This document shows positions 29,304-37,138 of a DNA stretch of 64,000 bases, in pieces. The notes under the pieces are model-generated. The model saw nothing but the letters and a program-made list of their open reading frames with translations. It was not told where the DNA came from and did no database searches. How positions within the stretch are numbered: the stretch's first letter is position 1; each line of letters opens with the position of its first letter. The stretch comes from Streptococcus sp. S5 (GTDB lineage: Bacteria > Bacillota > Bacilli > Lactobacillales > Streptococcaceae): contig NZ_CP139419.1 in NCBI RefSeq assembly GCF_034134805.1, positions 1,240,001-1,304,000 of the forward strand, written 5' to 3'. The translations under genes and the position numbers were made by a program.

Positions 29304-29322
29304 TCAAGTTTTCTAAAACTTG
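29304..29322 (-). promoter_or_regulatory. Palindrome in the rpsA leader
   Basis: TCAAGTTTT and AAAACTTGA separated by two bases, about 10 bp upstream of the Shine-Dalgarno of rpsA. It could affect ribosome access; S1 autoregulates its own translation in other bacteria. Confidence 0.4.
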
Positions 29323-29397
29323 ACATACTTATAATTATTTTTCCTAAGCAAGCACTCGCAATGAGATCAACTACAATCTTTAACGACTCATCCTATA

Positions 29398-29430
29398 AAG
29401 AAATAAAATACCTGGATAGATATTTTATCA
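29398..29430 (-). terminator. Terminator of the tRNA-Tyr/tRNA-Gln unit
   Basis: On the minus strand TAAAATA pairs with TATTTTA around a short loop, followed by TTTCTTT. Confidence 0.6.
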
Positions 29431-29452
29431 CTCATCTGATATTACCTAAGAA

Positions 29453-29524
29453 CTGGGGTAGCTGGATTCGAACCAACGCATGAGGGAGTCAAAGTCCCTT
29501 GCCTTACCGCTTGGCTATACCCCA
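29453..29524 (-). tRNA. tRNA-Gln (anticodon TTG)
   Basis: 72 nt. Acceptor TGGGGTA/TACCCCA, discriminator G; anticodon stem AGGGA/TCCCT with loop CTTTGAC, anticodon TTG; T-arm contains GGTTCGAATCC. CCA not encoded. Follows tRNA-Tyr by 49 bp, probably one transcript. Confidence 0.95.
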
Positions 29525-29573
29525 AAAAGAGCGCTGACATTAGTCACTTTATCATCGTCACAATGAACGCTAA

Positions 29574-29654
29574 TGGAGAGAGAGGGATTCGAACCCCCGA
29601 ACCCGAAGGAGCGGATTTACAGTCCGCCGCGTTTAGCCTCTTCGCTATCTCTCC
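29574..29654 (-). tRNA. tRNA-Tyr (anticodon GTA)
   Basis: 81 nt with a long variable arm (class II). Acceptor GGAGAGA/TCTCTCC, discriminator A; anticodon stem GCGGA/TCCGC with loop CTGTAAA, anticodon GTA. CCA not encoded. Confidence 0.96.
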
Positions 29655-29673
29655 ATATAAATCAACAGGATCT

Positions 29674-29702
29674 ATTATACCATTGATTTATTATGATTGC
29701 AA
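29674..29702 (-). promoter_or_regulatory. Promoter of tRNA-Tyr/tRNA-Gln
   Basis: TTGCAA (29697-29702), 17 bp, extended -10 TGG TATAAT (29674-29679). Confidence 0.8.
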
Positions 29703-29706
29703 GCCC

Positions 29707-29937
29707 TTATTTATTCAAATTATAATTTTCTATCAAAATTTCAACGGCTTTTTCAAGTTTTTTGTAAAGAGAATCCACATTTCCATTTTTGATAATGGCA
29801 TATTGACCAGCCATATCTGCAATTTCACCAATCGTTTTCTTTCCAATGGACAAAGTGAAACCATCAAAAGTGTCTTTTCCGACAGTTACTTTACTATCAA
29901 CGATTTGAATCTCAATTTTCTTATCTTTTTTACTCAT
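29707..29937 (-). CDS. DUF2969 family protein
   Basis: 76 residues, soluble, start MSKKDKKIEIQI, with the conserved LSIGKKTIGEIADM stretch. DUF2969 is a small Lactobacillales family of unknown function. AGAGGG precedes the ATG. Confidence 0.85.
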   Translation of the reverse strand: MSKKDKKIEIQIVDSKVTVGKDTFDGFTLSIGKKTIGEIADMAGQYAIIKNGNVDSLYKKLEKAVEILIENYNLNK

Positions 29938-29996
29938 TTCAACCCTCTTTTCACTTTTTCTATTTTACAAAAATTCTCTTGATGACGCAAGAGAAA

Positions 29997-30155
29997 AGGG
30001 AGTGGGTCAGAAAGAATTTAGTTAGAAATTCCTTCTTTATCCCACCCCCGCAAGAGTCATTTGTCACTCTTCTATTCCTAAAAGCGAATGAAGAGAAACA
30101 TTAGCTACTGCGTCTTTTCGTTAAGACTTGTTCTCATTGAAGCCTGGACACTTTG
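29997..30155 (-). repeat. Diverged relative of the 178-bp three-hairpin repeat
   Basis: Shares the end GAGTGGGTCAGAAA, the CCCACCCCCGCA junction and the CTACTGCGTCTT block with the five main copies, in the same order and at similar spacing, but the rest has drifted. It lies between ilvE and the DUF2969 gene. Confidence 0.65.
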
Positions 30156-30173
30156 ATCTCAGATGCTTTCGGT

Positions 30174-31196
30174 TTAATCGACTTTGAAAATCCATCCTTC
30201 TGGTGCTTCGACATCTCCAAATTGGATACCAGTCAACTCGTCATAGAGTTTCCGTGTGACAGGACCTACCTCTGTTTCAGAATAGAAGACATGGAAGTCA
30301 TCTCCGTGTTGAACGCCTCCGATTGGAGAGATGACAGCTGCGGTACCACAAGCTCCTGCTTCTACAAAGCGATCCAAATCATTGATAAAGACATCCCCTT
30401 CAATTGGTGTCATACCAAGACGGTGTTCTGCCAAGTAAAGTAAAGAGTACTTGGTGATAGATGGCAAGATAGAAGGACTCAATGGGGTCACAAATTCGTT
30501 ATTAGCAGTGATACCAAAGAAGTTTGCAGAACCAACTTCTTCAATCTTGGTGTGCGTCGCTGGATCAAGGTAAATCACGTCAGAGAAGTTACGATCATGC
30601 GCAATCTTACCTGGCAACATACTAGCTGCATAGTTCCCACCAACTTTTGCAGCCCCTGTACCATGTGGTGCAGCACGGTCATACTCATCTTGAATCAAGA
30701 AGTTCGTTGGAACCAAACCACCTTTAAAGTAGTTACCGACAGGCATGGCAAAGATGGTAAAGATATACTCATCTGCAGGTTTTACACCAATAATATCTCC
30801 AACACCGATCAAAAGAGGACGAAGGTAAAGGGTAGCTCCTGTACCATATGGTGGAACATACTCTTCATTGGCTTTTACCACTGCCTTACAAGCATCCACA
30901 AACATATCCGTTGGAACTTGAGGCATCAACAACCGATCTGCCGTGCGTTGCAAACGTTTAGCATTTTGATCTGGACGGAACAATTGGACGCTTCCGTCTT
31001 TTGTACGGTAGGCTTTCAACCCTTCAAAGGCTTGCTGACCGTAATGCAAACTTGGAGAAGATTCGGACAAATGCAAGGTCGCATCTTCTGTCAATTCTCC
31101 TTTTTCCCAAGCTCCATTGCGATAATGTGCCAAATAGCGATAGGGTAATTTCATATATGAAAAGCCAAGGTTTTCCCAATCAAGTGATACTGTCAT
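30174..31196 (-). CDS. ilvE: Branched-chain amino acid aminotransferase
   Basis: 340 residues from the ATG at 31196, which has AAAGGAGC upstream; the 30 codons before it run through the promoter. Fold-type IV PLP enzyme: last step in Leu, Ile and Val synthesis and first in their breakdown. Seen: LHYGQQAFEGLKAYR, the PLP-lysine region AAKVGGNYAAS and EVGSANFFGI, and the C-terminal EAGACGTAAVISPIGG. Downstream of parC as in other streptococci. The promoter carries a perfect CodY box. Confidence 0.95.
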   Translation of the reverse strand: MTVSLDWENLGFSYMKLPYRYLAHYRNGAWEKGELTEDATLHLSESSPSLHYGQQAFEGLKAYRTKDGSVQLFRPDQNAKRLQRTADRLLMPQVPTDMFVDACKAVVKANEEYVPPYGTGATLYLRPLLIGVGDIIGVKPADEYIFTIFAMPVGNYFKGGLVPTNFLIQDEYDRAAPHGTGAAKVGGNYAASMLPGKIAHDRNFSDVIYLDPATHTKIEEVGSANFFGITANNEFVTPLSPSILPSITKYSLLYLAEHRLGMTPIEGDVFINDLDRFVEAGACGTAAVISPIGGVQHGDDFHVFYSETEVGPVTRKLYDELTGIQFGDVEAPEGWIFKVD

Positions 31197-31274
31197 GATA
31201 GTGCTCCTTTTAATTCTTTCTATTCCTAGTCGATCTGATGCAGGTCGATTCAGTTTTCTCAATCTATGTACACT

Positions 31275-31302
31275 ATTGTACACCATTTCATGAGAATTTC
31301 AA
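31275..31302 (-). promoter_or_regulatory. ilvE promoter
   Basis: TTGAAA (31297-31302), 16 bp, TACAAT (31275-31280). Confidence 0.75.
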
Positions 31303-31313
31303 GCGAAATTTTC

Positions 31314-31328
31314 AATTTTCAGAAAATT
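31314..31328. promoter_or_regulatory. CodY box of ilvE (15/15 match)
   Basis: AATTTTCAGAAAATT is identical to the consensus AATTTTCWGAAAATT and ends 11 bp upstream of the ilvE -35. Confidence 0.88.
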
Positions 31329-31332
31329 TATT

Positions 31333-31364
31333 TTTAAAGAAAGTCAGTCCTAGAATGGACCGAC
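31333..31364 (-). terminator. parC terminator
   Basis: On the minus strand GTCGGTCC pairs with GGACTGAC (one wobble) with a 6-nt loop, followed by TTTCTTTAAAAAT. It abuts the ilvE CodY box. Confidence 0.7.
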
Positions 31365-31372
31365 GCTCTCTT

Positions 31373-33826
31373 TTATTTGATAGTAGCCGAAAAAACTTCT
31401 TGATCCGAAATGGTATCGTTGACAAAGGATCCATTACTTGTTCTTTCAGAAATACTTAATTGTGTCAAATCAACTTCTGTCACCTGACCTGTTGTAGAAG
31501 TGATCTGAAGAATTTGATCTTGTTCTACCACTTCTTCTTGACTCGTAAAGAGATCAAAATCTCCCTGGTCAGTGAAGACTGGACCTGCCTTGAAGACACG
31601 GTGTGGTTTATTTTTCAACTCACGCAAGACCTGTAGTCCCCGTTTAGCCCGACTGGTCACAGGAATATCGTCTTGTAACATCCGTTTGAGACTGCCTCGT
31701 TGAGTCAGAATGTACATGCTTGGAGTTGTCGACTTAAAGGCGGCAGCAACTTGATCTCCGTCTTTCAGGTTAATGGCTTTGACCCCTGCTGCTTTGGCTC
31801 CTACGACAGGGACCTCCTCAATATTGAAGCGCAACCCATACCCATTTTTAGTAATAATCATGATGTCTTCAAGGACAACTGGCGCAACTGCTACGATACG
31901 GTCGTCTTGATCTTTTAGCTTAGCATACTTAGTCGATTTAGAACGATAAGTCCGCCATGGGCTCAATTCCTTGCGTTCAAAGCGCTTGATTTGTCCTTGT
32001 TGAGTTGCTGCAAAGTAGGTTACTCCCTCAAACTGATCCACAATCTCCGCAAAGAGAATTTCTTCCTCTTGCTCGAAATTGGTCAAGGTCTGACTGAGGT
32101 GCTCTCCGATATCCTTCCACTTGGTATCTGTCAATTCGTGAATTGGTCGATAAATGGCATTCCCCAAGTTGGTAAAGAGTAAGAGATGCTGAGTGGTCTT
32201 AGCAGGCTCTACGAAAATCAACTCGTCATCGTCCCGCTTACCGACTTCTTCCAGTGTTGAGGCATTGAAAGAACGAGGCGAGGTCCGTTTAATATAACCA
32301 GCACGGGTTACGCTGACAAAGGTTTCCTCTTCGACAATAAGACTGGCTGTATCAATCTCAATCGTCTTAGCAGTGTCTTGCAACTCACTGCGACGAGGGT
32401 TGCCAAAGAGCTTCTTGACTTCACGCAACTCCTTCTTCATAAGGTTAAACATAGTCCGTTCATCCCCAATGATGGCTGCCAAGGTCGCGATTTGCTCCTT
32501 GAGACTAGCATGCTCTTCTTCCAAGGTGACAATATCCGTATTGGTCAAGCGGTACAATTGCAAGGTAACAATAGCTTCTGCTTGTTCTTCCGTGAAATCG
32601 TAGCTAACCTTGAGGTTTTCTTTGGCATCTGCCTTGTTATCAGAAGCACGAATCAAAGCAATCACTTCATCGAGGATGGAAATCACGCGGATCAAGCCCT
32701 CTACGATGTGGAGCCGCCGTTCGGCCTTTTCCTTATCAAAGCGCGAGCGAGCGACAATGATATCCCGACGGTGTGCAATGTAGCTAGAGAGAATCGGTAC
32801 GACCCCCACTTGACGAGGGGTATAGTTGTCAATCGCCACCATATTGAAGTTGTAGTTGACCTGCAAGTCCGTATACTTGAACAAGTAGTTCAAGATTAGA
32901 TCGGCATTGGCATCTTTTTTGAGCTCAATCGCAATGCGAAGACCATCTCGGTCAGATTCATCGCGAACTTCCGCAATGCCAGCTACCTTGTTGTTGACTC
33001 GGACATCATCGATCTTCTTGACCAAAACAGCCTTGTTGATCTCATAAGGGATCTCGGTGACAACGATTTGCTGCTTACCACCTTTGAGCTGCTCGATCTC
33101 TGTCTTAGAGCGGACAACCACCCGACCCTTACCAGTTTCATAGGCTTTCTTAATCTCATCCCGGCCTTGGATAATGGCACCCGTTGGGAAATCAGGTCCA
33201 GGTAAAAACTCCATGAGCTTGTCTACCTTGGCAGATGGATGGTCGATCATGTAGACCACGGCATCGATGACTTCAGCAAGGTTGTGTGGCGGAATATCTG
33301 TCGCATAACCAGCTGAAATCCCTGTTGCCCCATTGACTAAGAGATTTGGAAAAGCGGCAGGCAAAACAGTTGGCTCTTTTTCTGTATCGTCAAAGTTCCA
33401 GGCAAATGGCACTGTGTTCTTTTCGATATCTTGCAAAAGATAACCCGCAATTTCAGACAAACGTGCTTCGGTATAACGCATGGCCGCTGGTGGATCACCG
33501 TCCATGGAACCATTGTTTCCGTGCATTTCCACAAGGATCTCACGGTTCTTCCAGTCCTGAGACATGCGGACCATGGCATCATAGATGGAACTGTCCCCGT
33601 GAGGGTGGAAATTCCCCATGATATTACCGACAGACTTGGCAGACTTGCGATAGCCTTTGTCATGGGTATTGCCATCCTTATTCATAGAATAAAGGATCCG
33701 CCGTTGTACAGGTTTCAAGCCATCCCGAATATCAGGAAGAGCCCGCTCTTGAATAATGTATTTGGAGTAGCGACCAAAGCGCTCCCCCATGATGTCCTCC
33801 AAGGACATATTTTGAATATTACTCAT
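31373..33826 (-). CDS. parC: DNA topoisomerase IV subunit A
   Basis: 817 residues from ATG 33826 (start MSNIQNMSLEDIMGERFGRY, as in pneumococcus). Decatenates daughter chromosomes with ParE. Catalytic Tyr in AAMRYTEARLSE. The quinolone region [14 protein letters not shown] has Ser79 and Asp83, the susceptible form. No Shine-Dalgarno is visible before the ATG; 20 bp upstream is a perfect TTCGGC-AA-GCCGAA palindrome. In most streptococci parE lies directly upstream; here 3.3 kb of accessory DNA separates them. Confidence 0.96.
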   Translation of the reverse strand: MSNIQNMSLEDIMGERFGRYSKYIIQERALPDIRDGLKPVQRRILYSMNKDGNTHDKGYRKSAKSVGNIMGNFHPHGDSSIYDAMVRMSQDWKNREILVEMHGNNGSMDGDPPAAMRYTEARLSEIAGYLLQDIEKNTVPFAWNFDDTEKEPTVLPAAFPNLLVNGATGISAGYATDIPPHNLAEVIDAVVYMIDHPSAKVDKLMEFLPGPDFPTGAIIQGRDEIKKAYETGKGRVVVRSKTEIEQLKGGKQQIVVTEIPYEINKAVLVKKIDDVRVNNKVAGIAEVRDESDRDGLRIAIELKKDANADLILNYLFKYTDLQVNYNFNMVAIDNYTPRQVGVVPILSSYIAHRRDIIVARSRFDKEKAERRLHIVEGLIRVISILDEVIALIRASDNKADAKENLKVSYDFTEEQAEAIVTLQLYRLTNTDIVTLEEEHASLKEQIATLAAIIGDERTMFNLMKKELREVKKLFGNPRRSELQDTAKTIEIDTASLIVEEETFVSVTRAGYIKRTSPRSFNASTLEEVGKRDDDELIFVEPAKTTQHLLLFTNLGNAIYRPIHELTDTKWKDIGEHLSQTLTNFEQEEEILFAEIVDQFEGVTYFAATQQGQIKRFERKELSPWRTYRSKSTKYAKLKDQDDRIVAVAPVVLEDIMIITKNGYGLRFNIEEVPVVGAKAAGVKAINLKDGDQVAAAFKSTTPSMYILTQRGSLKRMLQDDIPVTSRAKRGLQVLRELKNKPHRVFKAGPVFTDQGDFDLFTSQEEVVEQDQILQITSTTGQVTEVDLTQLSISERTSNGSFVNDTISDQEVFSATIK

Positions 33827-33845
33827 ATAAGATACAAAGGGACGA

Positions 33846-34040
33846 TTCGGCAAGCCGAAAATTTCTGTAGTACCCTAGGGCATCCACATCCGTAATTTTT
33901 CGAATTGGTAACGGCTGTAGAAAAACGAGGAAATCGATGCAGGTTTCGATGAACCCGAATCGATTTATCTTTTTTCCTAGGAAATTAGTCCCGTGTTCAG
34001 TTACTACAAGTAACTAAACTATCCTTTCTGTAGTTTAAAA
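33846..34040 (-). other. parC leader region with palindromes
   Basis: Holds TTCGGC-AA-GCCGAA (33846-33859) and a 36-bp imperfect palindrome with arms AAATCGAT/ATCGATTT and inner AACC/GGTT (33936-33971). No gene is seen. TATAAT-like bases occur near 34036. Confidence 0.5.
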
Positions 34041-34883
34041 TTATAATTTGTGTTCTTTATTTACTGAGTGATTAGGAAGTTTTTCCTTAGCATATCTCAT
34101 CATCTTCTCGGCCACTTCTTTTTCATACTTAAATCCCATCTTTTGAGCAAGACTTTGAGCTTCCTGGTGGAAAAATTCCATGGTTGCTAAAAAAGACTGA
34201 GTGATTTGGTCTAAACTTGAGAAATCAAGAAGAGCAGAGAATTCCTTCTCTTTCTCTGTAGGGAAATACTGGAAAAGATACTTGTAGTTCTTACCGATGT
34301 CGACTACTCCTCTATCTCTCGCGACCTGCCAAGCTAAGATTTTCAAGAGTTCTTGTTGGCAAATACCGTAGAGATGGTCAGTTGCATAACTGACTTGCTT
34401 ACGACAAATTCCTTTGACCACGTAAGCTGACACCCACCAAAATTCATTGCAAGTTTTTTCATAATCCGTCTCACTAGCTGGGCTTGTCCAGAAACGCTGA
34501 GGACTGGGAGAATAGGACTCGAACAAGCCCTTCTCGTCTACTAAAACTGTATAATCAGCTTCGCTAGCTACCCACTCGTTAATGTGTTCTTTAGGACAGA
34601 GGGTTAGATCAATGCGATTACCATCTTCAAAAAACATGAGGTAGAGACGGCGATGTCCCAAAGTAACCTCTTGCTCGATGATACGTTTGCCGAACTGGTC
34701 CAGCCAAGAAAGGTCGGCTATCAGACCATCCAAATTCTCCACGATATAGACTACATCATAGTCTTGGAACACGTCCTTGGGAGCCTTTAGGTTTGTCCGC
34801 GAGCCGGACATAGCGACTGCATCGACCTGTAGCACTTTTGCAGTTTGCAAAATCACATCAAACATCTCAGTTTCAGTTTTCAT
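34041..34883 (-). CDS. ANT(6)/AadE-like aminoglycoside nucleotidyltransferase
   Basis: 280 residues from ATG 34883; more upstream codons are open but look like unrelated debris. Family of streptomycin 6-adenylyltransferases: nucleotidyltransferase core with GSR near residue 26 and the acidic motif KDVFQDYDVVYIV, then a distal Asp in NRIDLTLCPKEHINEW, and EFWWVSAYVVKGICRKQ, all in the expected order. Key motifs are intact, so it may modify streptomycin, but it is clearly diverged from mobile aadE and could have another substrate. First of three accessory genes between parE and parC. Upstream binding site is weak (AGGCAGG). Confidence 0.8.
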   Translation of the reverse strand: MKTETEMFDVILQTAKVLQVDAVAMSGSRTNLKAPKDVFQDYDVVYIVENLDGLIADLSWLDQFGKRIIEQEVTLGHRRLYLMFFEDGNRIDLTLCPKEHINEWVASEADYTVLVDEKGLFESYSPSPQRFWTSPASETDYEKTCNEFWWVSAYVVKGICRKQVSYATDHLYGICQQELLKILAWQVARDRGVVDIGKNYKYLFQYFPTEKEKEFSALLDFSSLDQITQSFLATMEFFHQEAQSLAQKMGFKYEKEVAEKMMRYAKEKLPNHSVNKEHKL

Positions 34884-35184
34884 GGGAATACCTGCCTTTT
34901 TAGTGGAAACTCTTGATTCTGTAGAGGACATGTCTATAAAGCGGACTGTCTGCTGGAACTTTTTCATTATCAAATTCTTCGACAAATTCCATGCTCAGTT
35001 TTTGCATGACTTTTTGCGAAAGTTGATTGAGTAAGGATGTAAAAGAGTAAACTTATGACAAGCTAGATTGCTGAAAAACAAAGTCTAGACAGGGTTGGGC
35101 AACCTCCGTCGCATAACCATCTTGGCTAGTTCAAGCGAATCTGTCAGACCCAGTTTGTTGTCAAGCGTCATTGGCTGTCTCCGT
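34884..35184 (-). other. Gene debris between the ANT(6)-like gene and the GNAT gene
   Basis: On the minus strand a frame covering about 34910-35025 reads ...LSQKVMQKLSMEFVEEF... and ends before the ANT(6)-like start; I cannot assign it. The rest holds the Fic remnant at 35085-35171. No intact gene is seen. Confidence 0.4.
35085..35171 (-). pseudogene. Remnant of a Fic-family protein gene (N-terminal 16 or so codons)
   Basis: ATG 35171 with GGAG 8 nt upstream, then MTLDNKLGLTDSLELAK, which resembles the N-terminus of bacterial Fic/DOC adenylyltransferases (ENKLGLT.S.ELAR). Homology stops after that, and a stop codon comes at residue 29. It looks like the stub left by a deletion. The identification is from motif memory over a short stretch. 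Confidence 0.5.
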
Positions 35185-35559
35185 TCATTCAGATTTTCTA
35201 AATCCTGTGCCAACAGGCTTAAAACTTATTGCCCGATAAAATCCATCTGCTTCAGATATTAATTCAATCCGTGTTAAAGGATATTTTTTATGGATCTCCT
35301 CAATCAGCTGCTGTCCCAGTTCTTTTCTGCGGTGGGATTTATCAATAATTATTTCAGCTAAAAAGGTCGTCAGCACTTCATCCGTCAGATAACGGGCAAA
35401 GCCAAGGATTTTCTGGTCCTCTTCAAGCACCAAGTAATGAGACAGATTTGTTGAAAATAGAGATCTCACTTTTTCCTCTGTGAAAGAAAGCCATTTTTCA
35501 CTTTTATAAAGGCTATAAATAGCCTGACAATCTTTTCTGCTTGCAGGTCTGATAATCAT
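35185..35559 (-). CDS. Small GNAT-family acetyltransferase
   Basis: 124 residues. Start MIIRPASRKDCQAIYSLY, the central FLAEIIIDKSHRRKELGQQLIEE acetyl-CoA loop (in two parts: strand FLAEIIID and loop RRKELGQQL), and a final ADGFYRAISFKPVG. Compact single-domain GNAT; substrate unknown. A CodY-like box GATTTTCTGAAAAGT (13/15) lies at 35631-35645. Part of the insert between parE and parC. Confidence 0.85.
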   Translation of the reverse strand: MIIRPASRKDCQAIYSLYKSEKWLSFTEEKVRSLFSTNLSHYLVLEEDQKILGFARYLTDEVLTTFLAEIIIDKSHRRKELGQQLIEEIHKKYPLTRIELISEADGFYRAISFKPVGTGFRKSE

Positions 35560-35839
35560 CTTCTATTCCCCCAATCTATAATCTCCTAAATTTTTTTATT
35601 TTAACTTTAATTCCTTTTTTTACCTTTCCTGATTTTCTGAAAAGTTTTTTTGATTTAAAACTGCTCGCAAGAAAAATAAACGTTCGTCTTTTACTCAAAA
35701 AACACTCGCCGGATTTTCTGCCAAACAGAATTTGCTCTAAAGCACACCGTCAGAAAAACTGGCGACTTCACTTTAACCCTAGTAAGCTTGTCAGAAATTC
35801 TGGTGATTTGAAATTTGATGAGTCCAATCTATCCGTTTT
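35560..35839. other. 280-bp AT-rich gap with inverted repeat and CodY-like box
   Basis: CodY-like box at 35631-35645 (13/15), and an inverted repeat CGCCGGATTTTCTG / CAGAAAAACTGGCG (35708-35766, two mismatches). No gene is seen. Confidence 0.5.
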
Positions 35840-37087
35840 TTAAAACAATTCGATTGTTTCCAGTATATTATACACAATATTGCGTACTTCCTTGTTCTGT
35901 TCTCCTTTGACTTGACATAATAGATTATTCGCTTTTAAAAGCCATTCATATTGGCTATTTTTTAAAAGTTTACCTTTTTCAATATTAAACCAAATTTCTT
36001 TCTCCCTCAATTCATCAATAATATCAGGAGAAATTATAATATTTTCTGAACTATCAAAGATGTAATATTTTATAATATTTTCAAAAGAAGCAGTATCTTT
36101 TTCGTTCTTATAACTATCATACTTATCATTAAGTAACTTCAGCAATTTATCTTTCAAATAATCATTTTCTTCGTTTGGTACAACACAATAAAAATATGCT
36201 GGAAAATCACTATTTTGTGGGATTAAACCAAAACTGCAACCTAAATGATTTATAATGCCAGTATCGTTATAAGAAAACTCTGTACAGCCGGCACCGCACC
36301 ACTTAATATCGTTTTTCAATTTATAAACGTATACTTTAAAATGTTTATCAATTTCAGCATCACTTGGTAGAGTATGATTCATTACTTGATCAAATTTAAT
36401 CTTTAATACATCTAAATTTGTTATGTTTGTTTTAGTGTTTGCAATTTTTGTTGCATTAGCATAAATAGAATTTCTTTTATGTCTTGTAACTAAAGAAAGT
36501 GATTTGCCTACTCCTTTTTCTGAAGCAATCACATCATGGTAATCTATCAAGGCATATTTTTCTTTAGAAAAATGGTATAAAAAGAAACGATAAGCATATA
36601 AAAATATATATTGTTTTTCAGTAGGCAGGGGGTTAAAAGTTTCTATTGGCGAAAAAATCTGACTGTCATGTTCTTTACAAAAAAGTGGCATAGTTCCAGC
36701 ACTATTTATATTGACTTCATAAAATAATTCTCTATATAATCTAGGATTTTGAAGATTGCTAATAATATTTTTTATATCAGTTGAAAAAACCGAATATCCA
36801 TTATCAGATTTTCTTGCAATCTGCTTTTCTAATATATTTCTAGGAAAAGTATGTGATTTAATCGGTTTTCTATCACAGTTGGAATACAGGCACTTTTTTC
36901 CTTTAGAATCGAAAAATTGCTTAACTCTATTTCTATCATGGGATTGAAGCTGTTTTCTCTCACCTTCCGAAATATCACGAAGATTGTCTCGTTCCATTTG
37001 TTTTAGTAACTTCTCTATTTTCAAATGGCAATGTTTGTATTTTTTGCCTGAATTGCATGGACATTTATCGTTTCTACCGATAGACAC
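35840..37087 (-). CDS. SEC-C motif protein with HNH-like zinc finger, function unknown
   Basis: 415 residues, GTG start (AAGGA 9 nt upstream). Residues 1-25 are a SEC-C zinc motif (GRNDKCPCNSGKKYKHCH). Then CLYSNC, KSHTFPRN and, 60 residues on, PLFCKEHD form a Cys/His-rich HNH-like zinc site. The large remainder has no motif I recognise and carries two more cysteine clusters (WCGAGC). No signal peptide. Base composition is much more AT-rich than the neighbours (many AAA, ATA, TTA codons), suggesting transfer. It lies 51 bp after parE and may be read from the parE transcript. Nuclease or defence function is possible but unproven. Confidence 0.75.
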   Translation of the reverse strand: MSIGRNDKCPCNSGKKYKHCHLKIEKLLKQMERDNLRDISEGERKQLQSHDRNRVKQFFDSKGKKCLYSNCDRKPIKSHTFPRNILEKQIARKSDNGYSVFSTDIKNIISNLQNPRLYRELFYEVNINSAGTMPLFCKEHDSQIFSPIETFNPLPTEKQYIFLYAYRFFLYHFSKEKYALIDYHDVIASEKGVGKSLSLVTRHKRNSIYANATKIANTKTNITNLDVLKIKFDQVMNHTLPSDAEIDKHFKVYVYKLKNDIKWCGAGCTEFSYNDTGIINHLGCSFGLIPQNSDFPAYFYCVVPNEENDYLKDKLLKLLNDKYDSYKNEKDTASFENIIKYYIFDSSENIIISPDIIDELREKEIWFNIEKGKLLKNSQYEWLLKANNLLCQVKGEQNKEVRNIVYNILETIELF

Positions 37088-37138
37088 CTCTCCCCATCCT
37101 TTCTATAATGTATATTTATTTTTTTTGCATCACACTCC

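Noticed and set aside
34041..34883. Mobile resistance element around the ANT(6)-like gene
   Set aside because: No transposase, integrase, terminal repeats or other resistance genes found nearby.
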